From a bacterium (GTDB lineage Bacteria > Bacillota > Clostridia > Lachnospirales > Lachnospiraceae): a stretch of DNA of 64,000 bases. Made by a program: the position numbers and the translations under genes. The notes beneath the pieces are model-generated. The model ran no database searches. It saw nothing but the letters and a program-made list of their open reading frames with translations, and was not told the DNA's origin. The DNA is taken from positions 17,104-81,103 of the forward strand of contig JAUNGE010000012.1 of the NCBI GenBank assembly GCA_030524675.1, written 5' to 3'. Below, piece after piece: positions 50,524-59,837 of the stretch. The stretch's first letter is position 1, and each line of letters begins with the position of its first letter.

Positions 50524-52017
50524 ATGAAACTAAAAACTCGTCTGGCAATATCTTTCCTCACAATTACACTTTTTCCTACTCTTCTTGCTATCTTATGTTT
50601 TTGGGGACTCTCCAGTTATCAGACGCGCGCGATGGAAAAAATATATGATATGGGTGGGCAGGTAGAACTTTTGAATGTGAATTCCGTTCAGCTCTGGAAT
50701 CAGATGACACAGAATGTCCAGCGCCAGATACGCAGGGAACTGACAAAAAATCCCGATAAATTTCTGGAGACGGAATTTCAGAATGAAATAAACAGTCAAC
50801 TTCAGACAAGATACTCGTATATGATTTTGAGAAAGCAGGAACAGATTCTTTACTGCGGCGGAGCAACCGGAGATAAGATCTATGAGCATCTTCCGGAGTA
50901 CAAGGGCGTTACGGACAATCTGGAAAACGGTATTTATCTGGGCGGTGACACACAGCACCTGGTGAAACAGATGGATTTTCTGTTTTCAGATGAGACGGAG
51001 GGGAGCCTGTTTATTGTCACGGAGGTGGATGACCTGCTGCCGGAAGTCAAATCCATGCTGAGTGAAATGTTTTTCGCAGCGATTTTGATTTTATGTCTGA
51101 CAGGTGCGCTGATGACAATGTGGGTGTACCAGTCTATTTGGCGTCCTCTCGGAAAGCTGAAAGAGGCGACAAAAAATATTCGTGACGGAAATCTGGATTT
51201 TTCTCTGGATTTGGAAGAGAATAATGATGATGAGATTGGACAGCTCTGCCAGGATTTTGAGGAGATGCGCATCCGTCTGAAGGAGTCTACGGAAGAAAAA
51301 GCACAGTTTGACAGAGAAAATAAGGAATTAATTAGCAATATTTCCCATGATTTGAAAACGCCCATTACGGCGATTAAGGGCTATGTGGAAGGTATTATGG
51401 ATGGTGTGGCGTCCTCGCCGGAAAAGCTGGACCGCTATATTCGTGTGATTTATAATAAAGCCAATGATATGGACCATCTGATTGATGAGCTGACCTTTTA
51501 TTCTAAGATTGACACAAACCGAATTCCCTACAACTATACAAAATTGAATGTAGCACAGTATTTTGGGGACTGTGTGGAAGATGTCGGTCTGGATATGGAG
51601 TCAAAAGGAATCGAGCTGGGGTATTTCAATTATGTGGATGAAAATGTTCTGATTATTGCAGATCCGGAACAGCTCAGAAAAGTCATCAACAATATCATTG
51701 GAAACTCCGTAAAATATCTGGATAAGAAGAAGGGGATTATCAATATCCGAATTCTGGACGACGGAGATTTTATTCATGTAGGGATTGAGGATAACGGAAA
51801 AGGAATTCCGGTGAAAGATCTGCCGTACATTTTTGATAGATTTTACCGGACAGATTCTTCCAGAAATTCTTCCAAGGGCGGCAGCGGTATCGGGCTTTCC
51901 ATTGTGAAAAAGATTATTGAGGACCATGGTGGAAGAATCTGGGCGACCAGCAAGGAAGGAATCGGGACAGAAATTCACTTTGTCCTTAGAAAATACCAGG
52001 AGGTGGTGCACGAATGA
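50524..52017 (+). CDS. Sensor histidine kinase with HAMP domain
   Basis: About 497 residues from the ATG at 50524, ten bases after AGAAAGG; an in-frame ATG at 50515 is too close to that site. Two transmembrane helices (about 9-28 and 178-201) flank an extracytoplasmic sensor. A HAMP linker (RPLGKLKEATKNIRDGNLDF) is followed by the phospho-acceptor His275 in ISNISHDLKTPITAI and an ATPase domain with NNIIGNSVKYL, IEDNGKGIP and GSGIGLSIVKKII. All key residues are present. It overlaps the response regulator by 4 bp, so both are made together. Stimulus unknown. Confidence 0.93.
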   Translation: MKLKTRLAISFLTITLFPTLLAILCFWGLSSYQTRAMEKIYDMGGQVELLNVNSVQLWNQMTQNVQRQIRRELTKNPDKFLETEFQNEINSQLQTRYSYMILRKQEQILYCGGATGDKIYEHLPEYKGVTDNLENGIYLGGDTQHLVKQMDFLFSDETEGSLFIVTEVDDLLPEVKSMLSEMFFAAILILCLTGALMTMWVYQSIWRPLGKLKEATKNIRDGNLDFSLDLEENNDDEIGQLCQDFEEMRIRLKESTEEKAQFDRENKELISNISHDLKTPITAIKGYVEGIMDGVASSPEKLDRYIRVIYNKANDMDHLIDELTFYSKIDTNRIPYNYTKLNVAQYFGDCVEDVGLDMESKGIELGYFNYVDENVLIIADPEQLRKVINNIIGNSVKYLDKKKGIINIRILDDGDFIHVGIEDNGKGIPVKDLPYIFDRFYRTDSSRNSSKGGSGIGLSIVKKIIEDHGGRIWATSKEGIGTEIHFVLRKYQEVVHE

Positions 52018-52703
52018 GCAGAATATTGATAGTAGAAGACGAAGAAGCGATTGCAGAGTTGGAGAGAGATTATCTGGAGATTTCCGGATTTGAGGTAGAA
52101 ATCGAGAATGATGGGGCGAAAGGATTGGAGAAAATCCTGAATGAAGAGTTTGACCTGATGATTTTGGATTTGATGCTTCCAGGACTGGACGGATTTGAGA
52201 TTTGCCGCAAGGTGCGTGAAGTAAAGAATGTCCCCATTATTATGGTGTCCGCAAAGAAGGATGATATTGATAAAATCCGCGGCCTGGGGCTCGGTGCGGA
52301 CGACTATATGACAAAGCCGTTCAGCCCGAGTGAGCTGGTGGCACGTGTGAAGGCGCATATGGCACGCTACGAGCGTCTGGTGGGAAGTAATATTCCAGCC
52401 AATGAGATGATTGAAATCCGCGGCTTAAAGATTGACAAGACGGCAAGGCGCGTGTGGATCAACGGCGAGGAAAAGAATTTTACGACAAAAGAGTTTGACC
52501 TTCTGACATTCCTTGCACAGAATCCAAACCATGTGTTTACCAAAGAAGAATTATTTAAGAAAATCTGGGATATGGATTCCATCGGCGATATCGCGACTGT
52601 GACTGTGCATATCAAGAAGATTCGTGAAAAGATTGAGATGAATACAGCAAAGCCACAGTATATTGAGACGATCTGGGGCGTGGGATACCGGTTTAAAGTG
52701 TAA
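52014..52703 (+). CDS. OmpR/PhoB-family response regulator (partner of the kinase upstream)
   Basis: 229 residues. Receiver domain with phosphorylation site Asp52 in LMILDLMLPG and the acidic pocket VEDEEA; the C-terminal winged helix is WGVGYRFKV-ended and includes TKEFDLLTFLAQN. Kinase before regulator is the less common order. The palindrome at 50397 is a natural candidate for autoregulation (inferred). Confidence 0.95.
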   Translation: MSRILIVEDEEAIAELERDYLEISGFEVEIENDGAKGLEKILNEEFDLMILDLMLPGLDGFEICRKVREVKNVPIIMVSAKKDDIDKIRGLGLGADDYMTKPFSPSELVARVKAHMARYERLVGSNIPANEMIEIRGLKIDKTARRVWINGEEKNFTTKEFDLLTFLAQNPNHVFTKEELFKKIWDMDSIGDIATVTVHIKKIREKIEMNTAKPQYIETIWGVGYRFKV

Positions 52704-52761
52704 GGTTCTGGCTACAATCTATCTGACTTTCATAGTAAACGGACATACCTGTTTCGTTTTT

Positions 52762-52796
52762 AAGGCAGCGATAAGAGTTCTTATGGCTGCCTTTTC
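52762..52796 (+). terminator. Terminator after the response regulator gene
   Basis: AAGGCAGC-ATAAGA pairs with TCTTAT-GCTGCCTT over a short loop, followed by TTTTC. Confidence 0.82.
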
Positions 52797-52888
52797 TATG
52801 CTCTTTGTGAACATTTTTATCAATCTTTTTTATATTTGGTGCCATTTCTATATATACCAGGGCAGAGTACCACGTGTGAAAAGAGTGG

Positions 52889-53476
52889 TCAGGCGTTGCA
52901 ATTCATACATTGCAGGAGCTGCTGCATCTGTGCGATTCCCCGTTTCTGTGACACAATGATTGCCTGCAGGATGGGGCGCAGTTCCTGGCAGATTGGGTAG
53001 TTCAGTGCGTTTTCAGACATCTGCACAGCACCTTCATGGTGTGGGATCATTTCGCGTATGAAATTTGCATTGATACAGTTGGTGGAGCAGGCATTCCTCA
53101 TGCCAGAGAACATGACAGGAAGAATCTGATTGACTCTGGCCTGGTATGTGCATATATCCTGAGAGGAATTCTGGCAGTTTTTGCAGCAGCAGACAATCTG
53201 CAGCATGTTTTGGATACTCTGTGTCTGCTCCGAAATGATTTGTGATGCAATGCCGCGAAGACGCATATCGGCTGTGTATTTTAAGATATTTTGGGACATT
53301 TCGATTGCGGCACGGTGATGGGGAATCATCTGTACGATGAAATTGTAGGAAATGCTGTCTGACAGTTCTGCCTGCGTCATGCGGCAGACCATTTCATCCA
53401 GAATACAGAAAAAACTTCTCAGGTATGCCGAAATAGTGGGGTTTAAGTTCCAGTCGGGGTTCTTATATGGGTTCAT
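52889..53476 (-). CDS. Tandem DUF305 protein
   Basis: 195 residues, no signal peptide or membrane helix. Two copies of the DUF305 (ferritin-like) core are visible: FIVQMIPHHRAAIEMSQNIL and FIREMIPHHEGAVQMSENAL, each with a His pair that could bind a metal. Between and after them it is cysteine-rich (VCCCKNCQNSSQDIC, and MNCNA at the end). Related proteins are linked with metal handling or stress in various bacteria; the function here is unknown. GGAG precedes the ATG. Confidence 0.85.
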   Translation of the reverse strand: MNPYKNPDWNLNPTISAYLRSFFCILDEMVCRMTQAELSDSISYNFIVQMIPHHRAAIEMSQNILKYTADMRLRGIASQIISEQTQSIQNMLQIVCCCKNCQNSSQDICTYQARVNQILPVMFSGMRNACSTNCINANFIREMIPHHEGAVQMSENALNYPICQELRPILQAIIVSQKRGIAQMQQLLQCMNCNA

Positions 53477-53690
53477 ACAGTTTTCTCCTTTTTTACTGCA
53501 ATATATTTATGGTTAATAACCCTTACAGCCAGTAAGGAATTACTCATCTTGTTGCTTAAGCTTCTGCTGCGATATAAATCTGGTATCTTATACGTAGGAT
53601 TGATATATCGAACGAGCGGTTAAGCCGTTATGCATCTTGCTGTTAATTTATAGAATATGCAGGAAAAGAACAAGATTGCAGAATTTTTGA

Positions 53691-53719
53691 TTGACATTTA
53701 TCCCAGTTTCTGATATAGT
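53691..53719 (+). promoter_or_regulatory. Promoter of the DEAD-box helicase
   Basis: TTGACA (53691-53696), 17-nt spacer, TATAGT (53714-53719). It gives a leader of about 126 nt. Confidence 0.75.
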
Positions 53720-53754
53720 AAGTCGATTTTTCTCTTTTTCCTTTTTAACGGATA

Positions 53755-53772
53755 TGTCGCCTGACGGCGACA
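53755..53772 (+). promoter_or_regulatory. Leader hairpin before the helicase gene
   Basis: TGTCGCC and GGCGACA form a perfect 7-bp stem on a TGAC loop, 81 nt before the ATG. Leaders of cold-shock helicases often fold; a role here is only suggested. Elsewhere in the 376-bp gap 53477-53852 a CCTTAC/GTAAGG repeat lies near 53520. Confidence 0.5.
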
Positions 53773-53852
53773 CCACCATAGCATGAAGGCAATAAAAAAT
53801 GAGAAAAAGCCGATTGAAACCAGAATATTGAGAGAGAACGAGAGGAATAAAA

Positions 53853-55553
53853 ATGGAGACAGTAAAGTTTGAAGAACTGCAGATAGATGAGCGGATTTTG
53901 CGTGCAATTACAGATATGGGATTCGAGGCGGCCTCCCCGATTCAGGCACAGTCGATTCCGGTAGAGATGGAAGGGCTGGATATGATTGGACAGGCTCAGA
54001 CAGGAACAGGAAAGACAGCGGCGTTTGGAATTCCGCTTCTTCAAAAAATTGATCCGGATTTAAAGAAGCTGCAGGCAGTGGCACTCTGCCCGACGAGAGA
54101 ATTGGCGATTCAAGTGTCAGAGGAACTCCGCCGTCTGGCAAAATATATGCATGGAATTAAGGTGCTGCCAGTTTATGGCGGTGCGGATATTGTGAAACAG
54201 ATTCGTGCCCTGAAAGATGGAACACAGATTATTGTGGGAACTCCTGGACGTGTGATGGACCATATGAGAAGAAAAACCGTAAAGTTTCAGGATGTGCACA
54301 CCGTGATTCTGGATGAAGCGGACGAAATGTTGAATATGGGATTTCTGGAGGATATGGAGACCATTTTGAGCCAGCTTCCGCAGGAACGCCAGACGGTGAT
54401 GTTTTCCGCGACGATGCCGCCAGAGATTGCCGAGATTGCGAAGCGTTTCCAGAAGAGTCCCGTGACTGTGCGGGTCGTGAAACGTGAGCTGACTGTGCCG
54501 AAAGTGACACAGTACTATTATGAAGTAAAACCGAAAAATAAACTGGAAGTCATGTGCCGCCTTCTGGATATGTATGACCCGAAACTGTCCGTTGTGTTCT
54601 GCAACACCAAAAAGCAGGTGGATGAGCTGGTAGGCGAGCTGCAGGGACGCGGATATTATGCAGATGGTATTCACGGAGATTTGAAGCAGGAACAGCGTGA
54701 CCGTGTGATGGCGAGCTTTCGGAAAGGAAATATTGAAATCCTGGTAGCGACGGATATTGCGGCGCGCGGAATAGATGTGGATGATGTGGAAGCGGTATTT
54801 AATTATGATATTCCGCAGGATGATGAGTACTATGTACACAGAATCGGGCGTACTGGCCGTGCCGGAAAAGAAGGAAAAGCCTTCAGTCTGGTGGTGGGAC
54901 GTGAGGTATATAAGCTGCGTGATATTCAGAGATACTGTAAGACGAAGATGATTCCACAGGCAATCCCGTCCCTGGATGATGTGACAGAGATCAAGGCGGA
55001 GAAATTTTTAGCTGAGGCCGGAGAACTGATTGCAGATGAGGACAGCGATTTGACTAGGATTGTCTCTATCATTGAGAGAAAGCTGCTGGAGGAGGAATAT
55101 ACTTCGCTGGATTTGGCGGCGGCTCTTTTGAAGATGGCGATGGGAGATGGAAGCGAGGAAATCAGCGAGGCCATGGAGATGGCGAGAGATCTGGACGATC
55201 TGGACCGCTTCGACAGAAATCAGCGGGGACGAAATGGCAGAAGAAACGGAGGAAGGCGGGATGACGAAGAGTTTGACGGCCGCTCTTCCAGACGTTTCAA
55301 AGGGGGAGATTCCGGTATGGCGCGTCTTTTCATCAATATCGGAAAAGACCAGAAAGTACGTCCAGGGGATATTCTGGGGGCAATCACTGGAGAGACTGGT
55401 ATGCCAGGACGTATGGTCGGAAGCATAGATATGTATGATAAATATACATTTGTGGAAGTGCCGAGAGAGTACTCAGATGCAGTGCTTCTGGCGATGAAGC
55501 ATTGTAAGATTAAGGGAAAGACCATCCAGGTGGAAAAGGCGAACAGGAGATAA
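53853..55553 (+). CDS. DEAD-box RNA helicase with DbpA-type RNA-binding tail
   Basis: 566 residues. Motifs in order: Q-motif ASPIQAQSIP, I AQTGTGKT, Ia PTRELA, II DEAD, III SAT, VI HRIGRTGRAG. After the helicase core a Gly/Arg-rich hinge (RNQRGRNGRRNGGRRDDEE) leads to a C-terminal DbpA-like domain (MARLFINIGKDQKVRPGDILG to the end) that binds structured RNA. Functions in ribosome assembly or mRNA turnover, often at low temperature. Own promoter. Confidence 0.95.
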   Translation: METVKFEELQIDERILRAITDMGFEAASPIQAQSIPVEMEGLDMIGQAQTGTGKTAAFGIPLLQKIDPDLKKLQAVALCPTRELAIQVSEELRRLAKYMHGIKVLPVYGGADIVKQIRALKDGTQIIVGTPGRVMDHMRRKTVKFQDVHTVILDEADEMLNMGFLEDMETILSQLPQERQTVMFSATMPPEIAEIAKRFQKSPVTVRVVKRELTVPKVTQYYYEVKPKNKLEVMCRLLDMYDPKLSVVFCNTKKQVDELVGELQGRGYYADGIHGDLKQEQRDRVMASFRKGNIEILVATDIAARGIDVDDVEAVFNYDIPQDDEYYVHRIGRTGRAGKEGKAFSLVVGREVYKLRDIQRYCKTKMIPQAIPSLDDVTEIKAEKFLAEAGELIADEDSDLTRIVSIIERKLLEEEYTSLDLAAALLKMAMGDGSEEISEAMEMARDLDDLDRFDRNQRGRNGRRNGGRRDDEEFDGRSSRRFKGGDSGMARLFINIGKDQKVRPGDILGAITGETGMPGRMVGSIDMYDKYTFVEVPREYSDAVLLAMKHCKIKGKTIQVEKANRR

Positions 55554-55638
55554 CAGAGAAAAAGCGAATCCATGGCAGCAGACAGGAAATCAATAAAGGA
55601 TAACAGAGAAAAAACAGATAAGCGATAACAGAGAAAAA
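55549..55638. repeat. Three copies of GATAACAGAGAAAAA
   Basis: Exact 15-bp copies at 55549-55563, 55599-55613 and 55624-55638, the first overlapping the helicase stop. Confidence 0.85.
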
Positions 55639-55658
55639 ACGAATACACGACAATGGAT

Positions 55659-55722
55659 AAAAATCAGGACATAAGAGAACATGTGCATGTGGAAAGACTG
55701 CATACTTATGTCCTGATTTTTT
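55659..55722 (+). terminator. Terminator after the helicase gene
   Basis: The arms AAAAATCAGGACATAAG (55659-55675) and CTTATGTCCTGATTTTT (55705-55721) are perfectly complementary, with a T-run. The rest of the gap up to 55894 is T-rich and holds no gene. Confidence 0.9.
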
Positions 55723-55894
55723 CTGGATGTTCTTTTAGACATTTCTGAATGTTTTTAGAACTTTTTGGTTAGTTCTTCTGGAAGCTTTTTTTCATTTCTT
55801 TAGAAATTCTTTCGTTTTTTTTGTAAGTCCTTTTTAGATTCCGGCGTTATGATAAAGCTACAAAGTGACAATGAGATGAAGGAGGGGAGAGTGG

Positions 55895-56155
55895 ATGGAT
55901 GTTTCTTACATGATTGAAGGAATTTTGTGCCTTTATATAGCATTTGCAGGGATTGCGCTGACAGCCTATTTTCTGTCTTTGTGCCATGAGGAGTGGAGAA
56001 AAAGAAGCAAAGTGAAAAGTTTGAGAAAAGCAGAAAAGCGGAAGATAGAAAACATAAAAGCAGAAAACGTAAAAGCAGAAAACGTGAAGGCCGGACAGAT
56101 TCGATTTGGAGGACTTAAAATATGGAATACGTTTAACAAATCCTTGGGTGCATGA
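55895..56155 (+). CDS. Small membrane protein, unknown
   Basis: 86 residues. One transmembrane helix (about 8-28, EGILCLYIAFAGIALTAYFLS) is followed by a basic tail with the internal repeat IKAENVKAENVKAG. AAGGAGGGG stands before the ATG, which speaks for a real gene. No family recognised. It precedes a two-component pair on the same strand, 127 bp before the regulator, and could be an accessory. Confidence 0.6.
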   Translation: MDVSYMIEGILCLYIAFAGIALTAYFLSLCHEEWRKRSKVKSLRKAEKRKIENIKAENVKAENVKAGQIRFGGLKIWNTFNKSLGA

Positions 56156-56282
56156 TATACTGTTCAGAAAGAAACTCAGGCAGAAATGCTGGCCTGCTGA
56201 AAGAAATCAAGGTGTGCTGGAGCGTTAAGGTACGAGCGGAAGAGAGCACAGTATAGCATGTACATAAAGGAGCTAATAGAAA

Positions 56283-57002
56283 ATGGCGATGGAAGTAAAT
56301 CATATATTGCTGGTGGAAGATGACAAAGAGATTAGAGAAGGAGTGGAAATTTTTTTAAGAGGACAGGGATACCATGTGTTTCAGGCTGCAGATGGAATAG
56401 AGGGGCTTGCGGTTTTAGAGAGGGAAGAAATTCATCTGGCGATTGTGGATATCATGATGCCGCGGATGGATGGAATCACGATGGTGATTCGCCTGCGGGA
56501 AAAATTTGATTTTCCGGTTATTTTTCTCTCCGCCAAATCGGAGGAAGTGGATAAGATTATGGGCCTGAATATGGGAGCGGATGATTATATCACGAAACCA
56601 TTTACCCCCATGGAACTGTTGGCGCGGGTGAATTCTCAGCTACGGCGTTACAGGCGTTTTCTGGAACGTCTGAACAGCCGCCAGGAGGAGAAAAATGTGA
56701 GAATATACCGCATCGGCGGTCTGGAAGTCAACGAGGATACGGTGGAAGTTCTGGTGGACGGCGTATCTGTGAAAGTTACACCGATGGAGTTTAAGATTTT
56801 ATTATTGTTGATAAAAAACCCAGGCAGAGTGTTCTCCGCCGAAGAAATTTATGAAAGAGTCTGGAATGAGCGGGCAATCAACACGGACACCGTGATGGTT
56901 CATGTGCGCAATATCCGTGAAAAGATTGAGGTGAATCCCAGAAATCCAAAATATTTAAAGGTGGTGTGGGGAGTTGGATACAAAATTGAAAAACAGACAT
57001 AA
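56283..57002 (+). CDS. OmpR-family response regulator
   Basis: 239 residues. Receiver domain (LLVEDDKEIREGVEIFLRGQG) with phospho-Asp56 in IVDIMMPRMDG and the conserved Lys in ITKPFTPMELLAR; winged-helix output domain ending WGVGYKIEKQT. AAGGAG precedes the ATG. Its end overlaps the kinase gene by 29 bases. Confidence 0.95.
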   Translation: MAMEVNHILLVEDDKEIREGVEIFLRGQGYHVFQAADGIEGLAVLEREEIHLAIVDIMMPRMDGITMVIRLREKFDFPVIFLSAKSEEVDKIMGLNMGADDYITKPFTPMELLARVNSQLRRYRRFLERLNSRQEEKNVRIYRIGGLEVNEDTVEVLVDGVSVKVTPMEFKILLLLIKNPGRVFSAEEIYERVWNERAINTDTVMVHVRNIREKIEVNPRNPKYLKVVWGVGYKIEKQT

Positions 57003-59718
57003 AGTAGGAATTTTGCTTATCTTTTGCATTGTAGTGAGCGCGGCAGCTCTGATGACGAGTGCATTTCCGATGATTAGGAAAGAAGCAGACAGGATGGCGG
57101 GAAATTCCCAGAATGTGTACGAGGATGATGAAGTGGAAAATATCTGCGCACAGATGCTGCACTGGCCCTATGCTCTGTGGATGCAGGAGCAGGAAGAAGA
57201 GGCGGGAAAGGTATTGACACCCGCTCAAGTTCTGGCGCCTGGACTTCTGGAAAAAACCAGTTCTTATGCACTGGGAGATATGCAGTCTGAGGAAGCAGTG
57301 CCAAAGGAACCGACTTTAGGAGAAACGCACGCAGAAGGCGTGCCCTCAGAAGGAATCATACCAGAAGGTACAGACAGCGCGGATTTGCTTTCAGGCCAGA
57401 ACCAGAGTGCAGGAAGCGAAGCGGAAAATATTCTGGAGAATCAGGAAAACCTGGAAGAGCAGGAATATCTGATACAGATAAAACTCGAGCGGGAGGAGGA
57501 GAGCAGAGCAGCGGAGGCAGAAAGAATGAATCTTCTCCAGGAGATGCGCCGCAGTGTGGATAATGCGGGAAGAATGTGGCAGACCAACTTGCGGGAATGG
57601 CAGAATAACATGCAGTACAAGGTGCTGGATGAGCAGAATCAGGTTTTGAGAAGCGGCGGGGAAGCGGCTGTGGGTGATACTGCTGGTGAGTGGATATGTG
57701 TTCAGATGCACTATGGAGAACAGGGAGTTCTGGATGGGGTGTATCTGGATACGTCTCAGGAAGAGTGGAAAGATGTCAATAAATCAGAAACTGTCAGAGT
57801 ATTTGAGAAAAATTTGACAGAATATTATTACAAAGATGTTTTGCAGGAATATTTTTCCAATGAAGGGACTGATACTGAGGTACAGTTTTCAGGGCCAAAG
57901 AACCGGACGTTTGAGTTTACGATTCCGGTAAGCCAGATTTTTAATCATGACAATACGATATATTACCGAGGATGGCATTACGAAGAGAATGGAGTGTATC
58001 TTCTGGTATTGCTGGCGCTGGCAGCGTATGTCACTCTTGCGGCTATTCTGCTTCCGTGCATTTCATCCTTTCAGTTGGGAAGAGGGAAAATCAGCCGCTT
58101 GCCGTTTGAGCTTGTAGTGTTGGAACTGGGAATGACGGCGTCAATAGGGTATATCTACGGAGCGGCATTGTTCTTTTATATTGCAAACGGACAGCTCCCT
58201 GAACTGATTGCAGAAGTGACAGCATGGCCGCCGGAAACTGCATATTGGGCGGCGATGGCTATGTGTATGCTGTACTGGGTGATTGTCTTTGCGCTTGGAT
58301 ATTGGGGTGTTCATTGCTTTCGTGCAATTTTTGGCATGGGTCTGAAACGGTACCTGAAAGAGAGAACGATAACTGGCAGAATTCTTTGCTGGTTTTTCAA
58401 GAAATGGCTTAACGTATACCATGCGTTCCGTGAAGTGGATTTGGAAAAACAGTCCACAAAAACAATAGTAAAGGTAGTTCTGGTAAATTTTGTTGTTTTG
58501 GCAGTCATCTCCTGTTTCTGGATGTTTGGAATTCTGTTCCTGATAATCTATTCCATTGTGCTGTTTTTCCTTCTGATGAAATACTGGAAGAAAGTACAGG
58601 AGAAATATGAGATTTTGCTGAAAGCAGTAAAACAGATGGCAGATGGAAAACTGGACACAAAGATTCCGGATGATTTGGGTATTTTTGAGTCTTTGAAGGA
58701 TGAACTGCAGAAAGTACAGAAGGGATTTCGGACGGCAGTGGAGGAAGAGACACGCAGCCAGCGTATGAAAACAGAACTGATTACAAACGTGTCCCATGAT
58801 TTGAAGACACCTCTGACTGCGATTGTCACATATGTAAATCTTCTGAAACAGGAAAATATCACAGAGGAAGAGCGAAATTCCTATATTGAGATTCTGGATA
58901 AGAAATCCATGCGCTTAAAAACCTTGATTGAGGATTTATTTGAAGTCAGCAAAGCGGCGAGCCGGACAGTAAAGTTGAACTTGGTAGAAGTGGATATTGT
59001 GAGTCTGCTAAAACAGGTGCGGTTGGAACTGGCAGACAGGCTAAAGCAGTCCGGCGTGATTTTTCGATGGGATTTTCCGGATGAGAAAGTGACTGTGATG
59101 TTAGACAGCGATAAGACATACCGGATTTTTGAAAATCTGTTGATTAACATTGCAAAGTATGCGATGCCAGGAACCCGCGCTTATATTGAGGTGGGAGAAG
59201 AGATTCTTTCAGAGGAGAAGGAAGAGGATATTCAGAGTGCAGCTGTGAATTTGGAGAAGGCAGCAGGCAAAAAGAAACTAAAGGAGAAAAAGAAAGGAAA
59301 TGCTGCGAAGAATGACACAGAGCACATGAAAGGTGCAGAAGGCATGGAATGTATGGAAAATATGGATTCTGAGAAGCAGGAAGCTGAGAATGAAAATCAG
59401 ATGACTTCAGAAGACGGAATTGAGCTGGAGCGGGATGCTGTGGATACACAGACTGCCGAGAATTTCAAAACATTCCTGCATCCGGTGAAACAGAAAAAAA
59501 GAGTGTGGATTTCCATGAAAAATATCTCCTCTACGGAAATCCATGTGAATCCGGAAGAGCTGACAGAGCGCTTTGTGAGAGGGGATGAGTCCAGAAATAC
59601 AGAAGGGTCTGGTTTAGGACTTGCGATTGCAAAGAATTTTGTGGAAGTGCAGAACGGAACGATGAATGTGGAAGTGGAAGCAGATCTGTTTAAAGTTCGG
59701 ATTGAGTGGGAAACCTGA
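56974..59718 (+). CDS. Large sensor histidine kinase with insert in the ATPase domain
   Basis: 914 residues from a TTG at 56974 (TTG at 56986 is the alternative); no ATG precedes the first membrane helix (about 11-31). An extracytoplasmic part rich in Glu and Gln (about 32-340, with a coiled coil near 150-210) is followed by several helices (about 342-530). His608 stands in ITNVSHDLKTPLTAI. In the ATPase domain the N-box IFENLLINIAKYAM (about 717) and the G-box GSGLGLAIAKNF (about 879) are separated by a highly charged, low-complexity insert of about 100 residues (740-843). The DxG G1 motif is replaced by KNISS, as seen in related kinases of this type. Signal unknown. Confidence 0.9.
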   Translation: MDTKLKNRHKVGILLIFCIVVSAAALMTSAFPMIRKEADRMAGNSQNVYEDDEVENICAQMLHWPYALWMQEQEEEAGKVLTPAQVLAPGLLEKTSSYALGDMQSEEAVPKEPTLGETHAEGVPSEGIIPEGTDSADLLSGQNQSAGSEAENILENQENLEEQEYLIQIKLEREEESRAAEAERMNLLQEMRRSVDNAGRMWQTNLREWQNNMQYKVLDEQNQVLRSGGEAAVGDTAGEWICVQMHYGEQGVLDGVYLDTSQEEWKDVNKSETVRVFEKNLTEYYYKDVLQEYFSNEGTDTEVQFSGPKNRTFEFTIPVSQIFNHDNTIYYRGWHYEENGVYLLVLLALAAYVTLAAILLPCISSFQLGRGKISRLPFELVVLELGMTASIGYIYGAALFFYIANGQLPELIAEVTAWPPETAYWAAMAMCMLYWVIVFALGYWGVHCFRAIFGMGLKRYLKERTITGRILCWFFKKWLNVYHAFREVDLEKQSTKTIVKVVLVNFVVLAVISCFWMFGILFLIIYSIVLFFLLMKYWKKVQEKYEILLKAVKQMADGKLDTKIPDDLGIFESLKDELQKVQKGFRTAVEEETRSQRMKTELITNVSHDLKTPLTAIVTYVNLLKQENITEEERNSYIEILDKKSMRLKTLIEDLFEVSKAASRTVKLNLVEVDIVSLLKQVRLELADRLKQSGVIFRWDFPDEKVTVMLDSDKTYRIFENLLINIAKYAMPGTRAYIEVGEEILSEEKEEDIQSAAVNLEKAAGKKKLKEKKKGNAAKNDTEHMKGAEGMECMENMDSEKQEAENENQMTSEDGIELERDAVDTQTAENFKTFLHPVKQKKRVWISMKNISSTEIHVNPEELTERFVRGDESRNTEGSGLGLAIAKNFVEVQNGTMNVEVEADLFKVRIEWET

Positions 59719-59735
59719 AAAAGCAGCAGATTCTC

Positions 59736-59764
59736 TTGACAAGGTGTGATTTTCGGTGTATGAT
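59736..59764 (+). promoter_or_regulatory. Promoter of the T-box / S4-domain unit
   Basis: TTGACA (59736-59741), 17-nt spacer, TATGAT (59759-59764). A 7-bp inverted repeat TTTCAAC/GTTGAAA (59773-59789) lies right at the expected start. Confidence 0.8.
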
Positions 59765-59837
59765 ACGACTAATTTCAACGAAGTTGAAAGAATCTGCGCG
59801 GCTTTAGATGCGTGGGTGGAAATAATCATAAACAGAA

